From assembly GCA_015499985.1 (NCBI GenBank), contig JAAAUF010000503.1, positions 1 through 13,726 on the forward strand: a DNA stretch of 13,726 nucleotides, written 5' to 3'. The notes below the pieces were generated by a model, which saw nothing but the letters and a program-made list of their open reading frames with translations, was not told where the DNA came from and made no database searches. The position numbers and the translations under genes were made by a program. Of the stretch, positions 1 through 8,623 are shown in pieces. Positions within the stretch are counted from its first letter, which is position 1, and each line of letters starts with the position of its first letter. Source of the stretch: Haplosporangium gracile (lineage: Eukaryota > Mortierellomycota > Mortierellomycetes > Mortierellales > Mortierellaceae).

Positions 1-161
1 TTGCATTTTAGCGGCTTGCGCCCTATACCTATCTCCAGCATATATTCTCCAGCATCTGTACCATACTCACTCACTCAATAAACCCACCTCATAAAAACAA
101 ACAATCTATGTTTTGTAAGTTGCCATGTTTAGGTAATATGCTACGGAAAAAAAAGGATGAT
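1..161. other. Intergenic tail between convergent genes (no gene seen)
   Basis: This stretch lies downstream of the stop codon of the TMF-like gene (stop at 162-164 on the minus strand). I see no coding frame of note. A plus-strand AATAAA at 77-82 could be the poly(A) signal of a plus-strand gene lying to the left of the window, which would then converge on the TMF-like gene. No AATAAA is visible on the minus strand here, so the TMF-like transcript must use a degenerate signal or end beyond the window. The words CTCCAGCAT at about 33 and 48 form a trivial short repeat. Confidence 0.4.
77..82 (+). terminator. Possible poly(A) signal AATAAA of a gene left of the window
   Basis: An exact AATAAA hexamer sits on the plus strand in AC-rich DNA about 80 bases beyond the stop codon of the minus-strand TMF-like gene. 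It would fit the 3' end of a convergent plus-strand gene outside the window. A lone hexamer is weak evidence in AT-rich DNA. Confidence 0.25.
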
Positions 162-3100
162 CTAGTGGGCAGCGTTAGCCCTTCTCAGTGTCTCCAGTTG
201 TGCGAGAAGCTCATTGATCTGGTCGCGGTAAGCTTCCTTTACATCAAGGATATCCGCCCTCAACTCCTGTACCTCTTCTGTCTTCTCTCCCAGCATCTCC
301 AGCGCAGCCCTATGGCGATCCTTCAGCAATGTTAACTCCTGTTCCAGATTAGGCACCTTGGCCGCTGCACCCTGAAGTTCCTCCAGTTCCATTGTTACCC
401 TGACCAGCTCGTCCGATAGTTCATCTATTCATCATACATAACTCTGTTAGTTTTCGGACTCATGACAGAAAGACACCTCGAGCAAATCAAGCAAGTTGTC
501 TAAAAAAAAAGCCTATTTTACCTTTGTTCCTGTTGGCAGAGCGGACTTGCTCAGCCAAGAAGGTGACTTGACCCTCCAATTGACGGACCATCGTATTCAG
601 TCGCTCCATAGCAACGGCCTGTCCAGCACTGCTGCTGCTACCGCCACCAAGCCCCATGAGTCCCATAGTGGGCGTTCCTGGTCCCGCGCCAATACCTGCC
701 ATGGTATGTGACGAACTGCTGCGGGACAACGAAGGCGCCATGCCATCCAGACTGGTAGGGCTAGTCATCGATTCGAGGCTGGTCTTGCCTTGAACACCAG
801 ACACCTTGGATGCCATCGCGCCTCCTCCACCCAACATGGGCGAGTTGACAGAAACAACTGACGACGAAGAAGGTCTTTGAGCGTGGGTAGAATCTAATGA
901 AACGCTCAGCAGATCGCCGTCGCTGCCAGAATGGGTAGGGCGTTGTTGCTGAAGCTGCAGGATCTGAGCCTTGAGCTTCTCAACTTCAGCCTGCTGCTGT
1001 TGGTGCCATTTCCGCTCGACATCTTCCTTGGCTTCCTCAACAGCTCGCTCACGGTTCAGACGTTCGCGATTCAACTCTGCTTGTGCCTGACGCGCCACCT
1101 CATCCTTTTCTGCCAAGGCTCGCTTGTTGGTATTCATGTCAGACCGTAGTTGTGTGTCTGCACTCCTTAGCGTCTCCAGGCGTGCCTCCAGAGCGATGAT
1201 TTGTGATTTCTGTACGTCAAATGCAAATCCAAGGTGCAATGTGAGGATGAGAGCTAGAGCACAAGCAGTGAGCTTAAAGGGTTGTACGCGGGAAAACTAA
1301 TTTGATGTACATACCACTTCATCGAGCTTGTCGCGAGCAGTCCGTTCGCGCTCCTGTGCCTTCGTAGTGTTATCTTCAGCCTCGGCGATACGTCGTGTCA
1401 GGCTCTTCTCGACCTTATCCCAGTTCCTGCTGGCAAGTCCTTGTTGGTTCTGGAGAACCTCAATCTGGCGGAGAAGGGGTCGACGAGCTTCATCCAAGGT
1501 CTCCTGAAGCTCATACGAGTCGTGATCGTTCTGTTCCAGACGAGCCTGCAAACTCCTGATTTCCATATAAAGCTGGTCTTCCTTCTCGCCTGCTAGCTCC
1601 TCGCGGTTTGACAACGACACACGAAGCTCCTGGATATCCTGACGAAGATTCGATTCGACGGCTGCATGCTGGGCTTTGAGCGAATCCAGTTGCTCGTGCA
1701 AGTCCTCGTTCATCTTCATCTCCCGCTCCAATGCGGCCGCGTGTGTCTGACTGGACAACTCGGCTGATGCCTTGCGCGCCTCTGCCAGTTCCTGCCAAGC
1801 ACGGTCCAGTCCCATCTGAAGGTTTGCTTTGTCCTCTCGAAGTTGGACTAGTTCACTTTCCACTTTGGTCGCCTGTTTGTTCTGGCGCTGATTGATGTCG
1901 TGCAGCGACCTGACTGATTCTATTTTCCCAGATATACATATAGCATTCTGTTAGGCTTATTCAAAGGTTGTTTACCACAGCGTCAAAACATGGTGTCTTC
2001 AAAATAAGTTCATACCTTGAAGTTGCTTGTTCTCGTCGGTTAGCCTGATCACCTTGGACTGGGCCTCGGTGCAATCTGCGACAACCTTATCCATCTTCTT
2101 CTGGGCGTCCATCTGAATCTTTTCCATCTCGATAGTTTTCATCCGCAGCGTCTTGATGGTCGTCAGATGCTTGAACTCCTTCTTAGAAAGGACCTCACCT
2201 ATTCACACAATTCCCATAAATGCCCGCGTAAGTAAATAATTGATGTTTGACCTTCGTCGAATAAATGCTACAAATCAAGGTACGTAATATAATTACCTTC
2301 TGCCAGCAATCCTCGGATCTGCTCGTCCTTCTCCTCCAAAAGTCCACGCTGTTCCTCCAAGGTCTTCTGGATCGATTTTGGCTGGCTGGCTAGATTAGAC
2401 CCTCTGGCAACCTCCAGCTCCTTCTTTTGCGTCTCGATCATCTTCTCCAGCCCCGCAAGCTTTACCGCATTCCGGGCATCTTCAGCAGCCTTGGCATCTT
2501 CCAGGTCGCGAAGCCTCTCGATAAGCGTCGATTGTTCCTGCATGACCTTGAAAAGTTGTTCCTCGCGTTGGTCCAGGACCCTCTTGAGTGGATTTTCGTC
2601 AGCAGCGGAGAAAACGGCTTTTATTGCCGATTCGGTATGAATGGTGTCTTTGGTGGGCGATAAGGTTGTGGTTGGTTCATCCTTGACGGCGTCCGTTGTC
2701 GCTTGCTCAGACTCAGCAGTGCTGAGCGGGGTATCGAGTCGATCTTCAGGGGAGGGGACGGCAATATCTACCTCAGAGGAGGCACGAGCTGAATTGTGCT
2801 CGGTTGGTGTGGCTGGGGCCTCAGCCTTTGCTAGAGTTTCGCCGTGGGTGGTCTCCTGCGCTTCCTCCTGTAACGGTGTTCCTTGAACTTCGACATCCTC
2901 GACTGAATGAGGTTGGTCATTGGATGACTCAGTGGTAGCTTCAGTCTCGGGTACCTTTATGGTCTCCTCGGTGGATATTTTGACCTCTGTCACTGCTGTG
3001 GGAGCAACATCCGTGTCCCCTGTCATTACAATATCAGAGGGCTTTAACACCGATTCCTGCTCATCCACAGCATCATCTGCAGTCTTCTCCAGGTCATCGT

Positions 3101-4067
3101 TGTCAGCGTCCTTGTCGACGCTGGTTGATTTAGTGGTATCGGCGTCGTCTGCCGTTGGTGCTGCCGGTGCTGCCGGTGCTAATGATTTTGGTTCCTGCTC
3201 AAATTTGTCTTCCTGTATCGCTGTCGATTCTTCTGTTTCACCCTCTTGTACAAGGTTTTCGACCTTGGCTGAGGTGACCTTGTTCTCTGTTTCCTCCGCA
3301 TTGCCCTGTCGTGTTGAGTCGTCGTCTTTAACGTCAAGATCCGTGGACTCCAATTTCCTAGTCGAAGGCGAAGGCGAGGCTCCTTTTGAGGGTGGCGGAG
3401 TGGTCGGGGGAGAGTCTGTCGGTTTTTTAAAGATGCCTCTCATCCGCTGCTCCAAGCGCTCCCTGTTAGCAGCAGCAGCAGCAGCGGCACTCGTACTCAT
3501 TCCTGAATAGATGGGAGGTGTCGATATGCGCTTGACAGCAGGGGTTGTCGTCACCATGCCCGTAAAGGGATCGACGGTGACCATATCTTCACTCTGACTG
3601 CTGCTCCGCCTGCTGGTATCATCCTGCAACGCCTTTGCGCCGACCACGGATTTTCGTAAGTCCTGAGTGCTGGTTTTTCTGCGAGCCGTCGATCTCTTGC
3701 CATGTTCATCATCGCTGTTTACTTCTTGAGAGTTCCGTACGACCCATTGGGCTGTCGCTGATGAGACCTGAGGTGAGGCTTGTCGTTTCGGAGAAGTGTC
3801 CTTGGTTGTAGAAGCTCCGGTGATACTTGACGGTAGTACATTGGCGTGAGGCGAATATGAGGTCAAGGTGCCCGTTGCTCCACCAGGGATGGGGACTTGA
3901 ATGTCGAGGACCATGTCAATTTTAGACTCTATTGACGATAATCCTTGCTTCAAAAAACTGCCCCAGCCTCCACCACCGCCACCGCCACCGCCACTACCGC
4001 TGTTCGAAGATGATCCGTTGGCATTGGAGCCGGAGCCTGAGCTAGAAGTACCAAAAAAGCTGCTCAT
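162..4067 (-). CDS. TMF1: TMF1/Sgm1-family golgin (TATA element modulatory factor homolog), five exons
   Basis: Exons in coding order are 4067-2297, 2198-2016, 1919-1315, 1209-522 and 424-162. Introns are 98, 96, 105 and 97 nt, all GT-AG, and all joins keep phase, giving 1169 residues. The start is supported by an in-frame TAG three codons upstream. Residues 35-56 (WGSFLKQ...SIESKIDMVLDI) match the conserved N-terminal element of TMF proteins. Poly-Gly (26-34), a Ser-rich stretch, poly-Ala (194-200) and an acidic Thr/Glu/Asp-rich disordered region to about 480 follow. From about 491 to the end it is mostly coiled coil. Residues 575-640 (LLAEGEVLSKKEF then IKTLR across the first join) fit the TMF DNA-binding domain. 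Residues 1054-1160 (RQLEGQVTFL...ALEMLGEKTEEVQELRADI) fit the TMF TATA-binding domain, which in known members binds Rab6/Ypt6 at the Golgi. The expected role is a tether for retrograde traffic; despite the domain names, transcription is not implied. Human TMF1 has about 1093 residues and yeast Sgm1 about 700, so the length is normal to long. Confidence 0.93.
425..521 (-). other. Intron 4 of the TMF-like gene
   Basis: This 97-nt intron starts GTAAAA, carries a textbook branch site AACTAAC about 25 nt from its end, and ends GAATAG. Removing it joins ...RNK to DELSDEL, which restores the C-terminal TMF coiled coil. It interrupts codon 1083 after its first base. Confidence 0.9.
1210..1314 (-). 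other. Intron 3 of the TMF-like gene
   Basis: This 105-nt intron starts GTATGT and ends GTACAG, in phase 0. It joins ...KLDEV to KSQIIALEARL, keeping the coiled coil continuous. The downstream exon's frame stays open into the intron, so the acceptor was placed by phase and by the CAG. Confidence 0.85.
1920..2015 (-). other. Intron 2 of the TMF-like gene
   Basis: This 96-nt intron starts GTATGA and ends AAATAG, in phase 1. It joins ...TDENKQLQ to ESVRSLHDINQ. Confidence 0.85.
2199..2296 (-). other. Intron 1 of the TMF-like gene
   Basis: This 98-nt intron starts GTAATT and ends GAATAG, in phase 1. Removing it creates LLAEGEVLSKKEF, the recognisable core of the TMF DNA-binding coiled coil, which is strong proof of the join. 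Confidence 0.93.
3468..3485 (-). repeat. (AGC)6 coding trinucleotide repeat, poly-Ala in the TMF-like protein
   Basis: Six uninterrupted AGC units on the plus strand (GCT on the coding strand) followed by GGC encode Ala194-Ala200. Length changes here would stay in frame. Confidence 0.85.
3970..3993 (-). repeat. GGC/GGT coding repeat, poly-Gly in the TMF-like protein
   Basis: A CCACCG-type repeat on the plus strand encodes the nine-glycine run (residues 26-34) between the Ser-rich N-terminal tail and the conserved WGSFLKQ element. Confidence 0.85.
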
Positions 4068-4357
4068 AATTGGCTATCCGTGTGGTGTCTCCAGTTCACA
4101 CTAGTAAGAGTCAAATAATACGAAAAAGTCGAGTGTTAAGATGAGCCGCATTTCAAAGTCGAGCCTGAAAGAGAGCATTTCCTTGAGCGGATGATAGGGC
4201 TCTGCTAAAAGAACAAGCTTCACCTGCGAGAAGATACAAGTTGATGGAAGTAAAGTGAATAAATGAAAAAGTATAGCTGACGGGCGAAGGCAAATGATGA
4301 TGCCCCATGGTAGTTTGGCGCCCTTTTTGGGTTGGGTGAAGGTAAAAAAGTTGTCCG

Positions 4358-4363
4358 CACGTG
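4358..4363. promoter_or_regulatory. CACGTG E-box-like palindrome
   Basis: An exact CACGTG lies about 295 bp upstream of the TMF-like start codon and about 75 bp beyond the stop of the Hsp70-like gene. In fungi this core is bound by bHLH factors (Cbf1, Pho4 and relatives). Its function here is an inference from the motif and its position. Confidence 0.35.
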
Positions 4364-4399
4364 ATCTCTGCCACGTCATGAAGTTTATTAAAAAAAGGG

Positions 4400-4405
4400 T
4401 TTATT
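4400..4405 (-). terminator. Candidate poly(A) signal of the Hsp70-like gene
   Basis: TTTATT on the plus strand reads AATAAA in the gene's direction, 33 nt after its stop codon. A second copy at 4384-4389 lies 49 nt after the stop. Either could direct cleavage within the next 10-30 nt. Confidence 0.6.
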
Positions 4406-4437
4406 TTCAAAAAACTTGGCATGGATGAATAGATAGT

Positions 4438-6659
4438 TTAAAAAGTGTCGACTGCATCGAACTGCAGGATGGTGCTGTAGACTTTGTCGCCAACAACGGC
4501 CTCGGCCTTGATTTCGTTCAATCCGACGTGCATGTTCACCTTGACCTTAACCTATTGGATGATTTGTCGAAAACCTCAGGGTTGGTCAGCAAAAATTACA
4601 TCTATCTCTTCGTTCAAAATATCATAAGGAAACCTTGAACAAAACATACCATGGATCCAAGGCGAGACGAGGGTGCGTGCGGACATGGGATGGGGATATC
4701 TGCAAGCTTGGATACACCAACGTCAGTTGTATAGCGTGGTGGGTCTCCATCCATATCGGTAGCATACAGGGCAATGTTGTAATCCTCTGGCGCCTCCGAA
4801 TACTTTGTGAACGAGAACTCACGCGAAATACATTCGTCCACATTGACCTTGTGGCCCTTTCTAACGTAGGGTGAAAAACGGTCAATGCACCAGACTCCGT
4901 TCACCTCAAACTTGCGCTTGGCCAAAGGATCTTTGCCCTTCTCGAAAGGCTGATCCGAAGAAATACCGTAGCAACGACGGGCAATACGCGAGGTGACGAC
5001 GCGAGGATTCAATCCGACGCAAACAGCTCCACGGACAACAGCCAACTCGGGACGGGGAGGGATGGAAATGAGCCCGACCTGTGAGCTGAATTGAGCCTTG
5101 ACACGACTGTAGAGATAGCTCGAAGATCCGAATCCTCCGACCAAGAAGATGGCCGAGCAGTTTCCTGCCTGAGTCAACTGCTCCTGAATCAGCGAAAGAA
5201 CATCCTTGACAACAGGCTCAAAGACATGCTCTTTCAACTCTGCCGCTGTCAACACCAGGTAGCCGTCGTCGATACCAATGGCCTCGGGATCCTCCAAATC
5301 TTCAAAGCACCTGTTGGCGGGGAGCAACAGAAACTGATCCTCGATGCCGTCAAACTGCGGCTTGATCACATCAGCAAAGGTGTCGACCAAGTTGGGAATA
5401 ATGTTGGCGGGAAAGTTGGCAGTATGGTGACCAAACTTTTGATCCAAGAGGCGACGCATGTGGCGATCGAGGAAGACGGAACCGCAGGAGGCACCATGAC
5501 CCTTTGTCACCTCCGAGAGTCGACGTCCAGCACTTGTCACTGCAATCTCAAAGACGATCAAATCAACGGTTCCACCACCAGCATCACAAATCATGAATCG
5601 ATCACCGTGTCCGAGGTCGAATTGGTCGCACTTGCGCTCGCAGTACAGGGCAGCAGCTTCGGGCTCAGAGATCAACATGAGGCGATCAGGATGGTCGCTC
5701 TCCTTGATGAGGCCGGCCTTGACGGCGGCTTGACGCATTACGTTCTTGGCTCTGTCGGACCACATTGCTGGCACAGTGAGACAGTATCTGAAATGATCAC
5801 GCTGAAAGTTCTTCGCAAATCCACGCATGATTTCGCCGACGACATACTCGTGGAAGGCCTCGAGGTAGTGGGAGATAGCTTCGAGGACAGTGATGTCGAC
5901 CTCCAGGGGCGAGTTTTGCATGTGTTCGTCGAGGTGGAGCTTGTACTGGTAGAGCAAGGTGTGGTGCCTTGCCGAGGGTCTGAGGGTCTCCAGCTTTGCC
6001 TTCCAACCCCAGGTAACCAATTTGTGCTCGGGGTCATCCTTCTTATAGAGGTTCAGGGTAGGGGTCTTTGGGTACTGAATGCTCTGTTTTGGCCTATGTA
6101 TGATTAGCATACATTGGAAATAAAAGAAAAGGAACGGCGAGGACACGCGCTTCCACGATTAATTTTCGACTGCTCAGAGGCCAAGCTGAAAGATGTAATG
6201 CACAACACGGCGCAGAGGTAAAAACGCCTGTTACTTCCGCGGTGGTATGAATTGGTGTCTGGATGGCGTTGTTTGTTCTTATTGTTATTGTTGTCGTGGT
6301 TGACTCTTACCATGAGGTGATATCGATGACCTCCTTGTCGTCCTGAGCATAGGCATAGGCACATCCTCTATTTCATAAAGAAAAGAAAAGCTAATATTAG
6401 GATCCGAAGGCCCTGAAGATGGTGGGGTGGAGAGACCTAGCCAATTCTACTTCGCACTGCCTCGAGAAAAGTCGACAGGTAACGAGCGAGCAAACAAAAG
6501 GACGTTCCGGTTGTGGAATAAAATAAAAAAAAGCCAATAGGTCTCAGTAGCAAGGATAAAAAGAGAGCTGCGTAGTAGCGTTGCGTACGAGAATGTGGTG
6601 CCAAAGTCGATGGCCATGACAATAGGGTAGTCCCTGGGGTTGAAGACTTGATGTTGCAT
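4438..6659 (-). CDS. HSPA12-like Hsp70 family ATPase, four exons
   Basis: Exons in coding order are 6659-6589, 6367-6311, 6093-4650 and 4551-4438, giving 561 residues. The ATG sits in a strong context (CCACCATGC); the open frame reaches further upstream only through TTG codons. Actin/Hsp70 ATPase motifs are in order. DFGTTFSG (18-25), the first phosphate loop, is completed only by splicing. LTVPAMWS is near 148-155, ISEPEAAALY at 184-193, CDAGGGTVDL at 212-221 (second phosphate loop), and FLVGGFGSSSYL near 359-370 (adenosine motif), followed by RPELAVVRGAV. The C-terminus after about residue 415 is short and ends AVDTF, with no EEVD tail and no canonical Hsp70 substrate-binding domain. This matches the HSPA12-type group, common and expanded in many fungi, whose clients are mostly unknown. 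It should act in the cytosol or nucleus, since no signal peptide is visible. It lies directly upstream of the TMF-like gene on the same strand, a neighbour without obvious functional tie. Confidence 0.93.
4552..4649 (-). other. Intron 3 of the Hsp70-like gene
   Basis: This 98-nt intron starts GTATGT, has a GCTGACC branch-site candidate, and ends CAATAG. It is in phase 0 and joins ...SRLGSM to VKVKVNMHVGL, giving the short final exon of 37 codons plus stop. Confidence 0.9.
6094..6310 (-). other. Intron 2 of the Hsp70-like gene
   Basis: This 217-nt intron starts GTAAGA and ends ATACATAG, with GCTAAT about 10 nt upstream of the acceptor as a branch site. It splits the Trp43 codon after two bases. 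It is about twice the usual length in this window and holds an AAC/AAT-rich stretch. Confidence 0.88.
6368..6588 (-). other. Intron 1 of the Hsp70-like gene
   Basis: This 221-nt intron starts GTACGC and ends GAAATAG. It splits the Ser24 codon inside the first phosphate loop; removing it gives DFGTTFSGCAYAYA, as expected for the family. The intervening exon 2 is only 57 nt long. Confidence 0.9.
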
Positions 6660-6811
6660 GGTGGACAACAATCAGCGAATATTAATAAGGAAGAAGGCGA
6701 GGTGATTAGGCGTGTGAGAGCGAGTGAAAGTGAGAGGAGGGCTGAGCTGAGTTGGGGGAGTGGAAGGGGCAGGAGAAGGAAGAAGGGAGAGGGAGGAAGA
6801 GGCAGAGAGAT

Positions 6812-6883
6812 AAAAGAAAGGAGGGAAAGAAGAAGAAGAAAGGAAGAAAGAAAGAAAGAAAGGAAGAAAGAAAGAAAGAGAAA
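6812..6883. repeat. 72-nt uninterrupted purine tract with (GAAA)n
   Basis: Every base from 6812 to 6883 on the plus strand is A or G, with GAAA/GGAA repeats at about 6845-6880. It is part of a longer purine-rich region (6750-6890). In the sense of the Hsp70-like gene it is a pyrimidine tract about 150-220 nt before the ATG. Such mirror-like tracts can form triplex DNA; whether this one does is not shown by the sequence. Confidence 0.8.
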
Positions 6884-6936
6884 TAGGGCATGGACAGGGG
6901 GAGGGGAAGTCCCTGGTGACAGGATACTGGGCAGAT

Positions 6937-7014
6937 ACATACACATACGCATACACATACACATACACATACACATACGCATCCACATACACATACACAT
7001 ACACATACACATAG
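6937..7014. repeat. (ACATAC)13 hexanucleotide array with variants every fifth unit
   Basis: Thirteen hexamers in register fill 78 bp. Ten are exact ACATAC. Unit 3 is GCATAC, unit 8 is GCATCC and unit 13 is ACATAG, so the variants fall exactly five units (30 bp) apart. This suggests block duplication of a five-hexamer unit followed by point changes. It is non-coding; the frames across it are mere His/Ile or Val/Tyr repeats. Confidence 0.9.
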
Positions 7015-7333
7015 ACTTGCAGCAACCAGGCTGACACTAAGCACATAAAACAAAACGACAGTGAAGCAACTGCAGTTGCCATCGTCATCTAAAAACAGAC
7101 ACACAGTTTCCCCCTCTCTCTGTCATTATTCACAGTGAACAGGGCGAGGACAATTGAGGTGAGAGAGGGTGGGCATGACGGGCGAACACCACTTGAACGA
7201 AAAGAGGCAGAGACACACATTCACCTAAGACTGTGTCGTATTAAAAGGAGACAGTCGACAACAAAAAGCAAATACAAAATAAGGGCTGGATGACATCTGT
7301 TGTTGTGTCGTGCTTAAATGGGCTGTGCACAAG

Positions 7334-7365
<32 letters not shown>
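7334..7365. repeat. (AAC)n microsatellite
   Basis: About ten perfect AAC units on the plus strand. It reads as poly-Asn in one frame, but the surrounding frame has no coding character, so I treat it as intergenic. Confidence 0.9.
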
Positions 7366-7366
<1 letters not shown>

Positions 7367-7814
7367 AGCAAAAGGGGAGGAAGATCAAAGACAACGAAAG
7401 AGGAGAAAACGAAAAAGCGTGGAAACAGAAAGGGGCGAACGAAGGCATGTCATATAAGATCACTAGGGGCGGCAAAAACAAACAACAAAACCGCCGAAGG
7501 GAATCCGACCTTATTATTATGCCCTCGCCATCGATGGATAATCCTCCCTAAGGAGGGTGTTGATGGTTGTTCTTGTGGTGGTTGTTTGACAGAGAAGGAA
7601 GGAGTCAACACAGGCTGGGTAACTGTACAATTGGACATTTGTCAAAGCTCGAGACTAAAGGGTGAGGAAAGGAGCGGCAAAACAACAGAATTGCGGCTTG
7701 TGAGTTCGTGTGCCTATATGTTGTGCGTCTGGTAGTACGAAGTCAAGAAAAAAATAAGAAGACGAGATGCCACGCCGTCCAGGAGAGAAGAAGAGAGCGA
7801 AGAAAAATCGATGG

Positions 7815-7832
7815 CGAGAGAGAGAGAGAGAG
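7815..7832. repeat. (GA)9 microsatellite
   Basis: Nine GA units within the second purine-rich block (about 7740-7910) of the divergent intergenic region. Confidence 0.85.
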
Positions 7833-7912
7833 CAAAGGGAAACGGGAGTTTCGTTGAGAAGGAGCAAAAGGAAAAGGAGAGAAGGAGAGCAGCCAGGGAG
7901 AACGACAGGCAT

Positions 7913-7952
7913 GAACAACAACAACAACAAAAACAACAACAACAACAACAAC
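7913..7952. repeat. Second (AAC)n microsatellite, interrupted once
   Basis: Two runs of AAC are separated by an AAA unit. It is the same motif and orientation as the array at 7334-7365, about 580 bp away. Confidence 0.88.
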
Positions 7953-8407
7953 GATGGCATGGGAGGATAGATGACGGCGATAGGAGACATATGTTGGATG
8001 TGCGCAACATCCCCAAACAACAAGAAAGAAAAAAAAAAGAGCCGACCAGTCCTGTCTTTTTTGTTGTTCTGTGGCAGCAACAACAGCCCCTCTCTCTCTC
8101 CTTCATTCATATGACAACAAGGTAGAAGCAGAAAGAAGAATGGAGAAGTAGCGGGAGCAATGCGTGCCATAAGGAAGAAGGGACTAGACCTCCTGCTGGT
8201 AGACACTCGATCCGTCCAAGCGGGTCAGAGGGGAACCAGGCGGGGTGTCGTTCGTTTGTTATTATTACGGTTCATGTGTCAGAATGCCGACAGACAGAGA
8301 GACGCCGTGACCTGACTCCCCTATTCACATAACTATTATTGTTCGTTCATTCTGACTGGCTTGGCTGGTTCCGGCTGTGTCCCTGTCTTGTCTCTTGACT
8401 TTGAATT

Positions 8408-8572
8408 TTGCTTTCTTTTCGCCATCAACTTTTCCTTTTTTCTTTTTTTTTTTTTTTACTTTCTTTTCTTTCTATTTTTCCCACTCGACTCTTCTTTTTT
8501 CTTTTTTCACTTTCATCCCTTTCCATCCCTCTCTCTTTTATTCTCTTCTCTTCCATCCCCTCACCCCCACCT
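8408..8572 (+). promoter_or_regulatory. Pyrimidine-rich leader of the coiled-coil gene
   Basis: This stretch is almost all C and T, with a run of 15 T at 8443-8457, and ends about 50 nt before the start codon at 8624. CT-rich blocks like this usually mark the transcription start zone of fungal genes. No ATG occurs between it and the chosen start, which supports that start. The exact transcription start cannot be read. Confidence 0.5.
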
Positions 8573-8623
8573 TCGGCAAAAGCAAGACTACTAACTAACA
8601 CCTCTCCTTCCTGCTCATTGCTA

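Larger units (their letters stand above)
4068..4437 (-). promoter_or_regulatory. Upstream region of the TMF-like gene, overlapping the 3' end of the Hsp70-like gene
   Basis: This 370-bp gap between two same-strand genes must hold the 3' UTR of the Hsp70-like gene and the promoter and 5' UTR of the TMF-like gene. Two AATAAA signals (minus strand) lie at 4400-4405 and 4384-4389. Close by are a palindromic CACGTG (4358-4363) and CCACGTCA (4371-4378), which on the other strand contains TGACG, as in bZIP sites. A CCAAT lies just before the TMF start codon. I see no TATA box. Open frames here (up to about 90 codons) lack coding character and look spurious. Confidence 0.5.
6660..8623. promoter_or_regulatory. 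Divergent intergenic region shared by the Hsp70-like gene and the coiled-coil gene
   Basis: Nearly 2 kb separates the two divergent start codons. I see no gene in it: the many open frames are made of simple repeats (Ser/Leu/Phe, Arg/Lys/Glu or His/Ile runs). On the plus strand the half next to the Hsp70-like gene is purine-rich (about 6700-6900 and again 7740-7910), so each gene has a pyrimidine-rich sense-strand leader, common before fungal transcription start sites. The other end, 8408-8572, is strongly pyrimidine-rich in the sense of the coiled-coil gene. Between them lie the microsatellites listed separately. No clear TATA box was found near either start. Confidence 0.6.

Noticed and set aside
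2920..3510. 196-codon Ser/Val-rich plus-strand frame opposite the TMF-like gene
   Set aside because: It lies antisense to the acidic low-complexity exon; the Ser/Val composition is the complement of Glu/Asp/Thr codons.
5091..6107. 338-codon plus-strand open frame opposite the Hsp70-like gene
   Set aside because: It is antisense to the large Hsp70-like exon and shows no domain. Strong codon bias on the real strand removes stops from the antisense frame, so it is a shadow.
6437..7104. Several frames on both strands across the ACATAC array and the GAAA tract
   Set aside because: They encode only Cys/Met, Val/Tyr, His/Ile or Phe/Ser simple repeats and overlap one another. The only coding part is the first exon of the Hsp70-like gene at 6589-6659.
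7310..8206. Frames with poly-Asn or poly-Gln on plus and Leu/Cys/Phe runs on minus
   Set aside because: They are driven by (AAC)n, (GA)n and purine bias, have no conserved element, and sit in a divergent promoter.
8443..8457. T15 run as a possible retrotransposon tail or RNA polymerase III terminator
   Set aside because: It is embedded in a CT-rich leader next to the coiled-coil gene start, with no retroelement or small RNA gene beside it.
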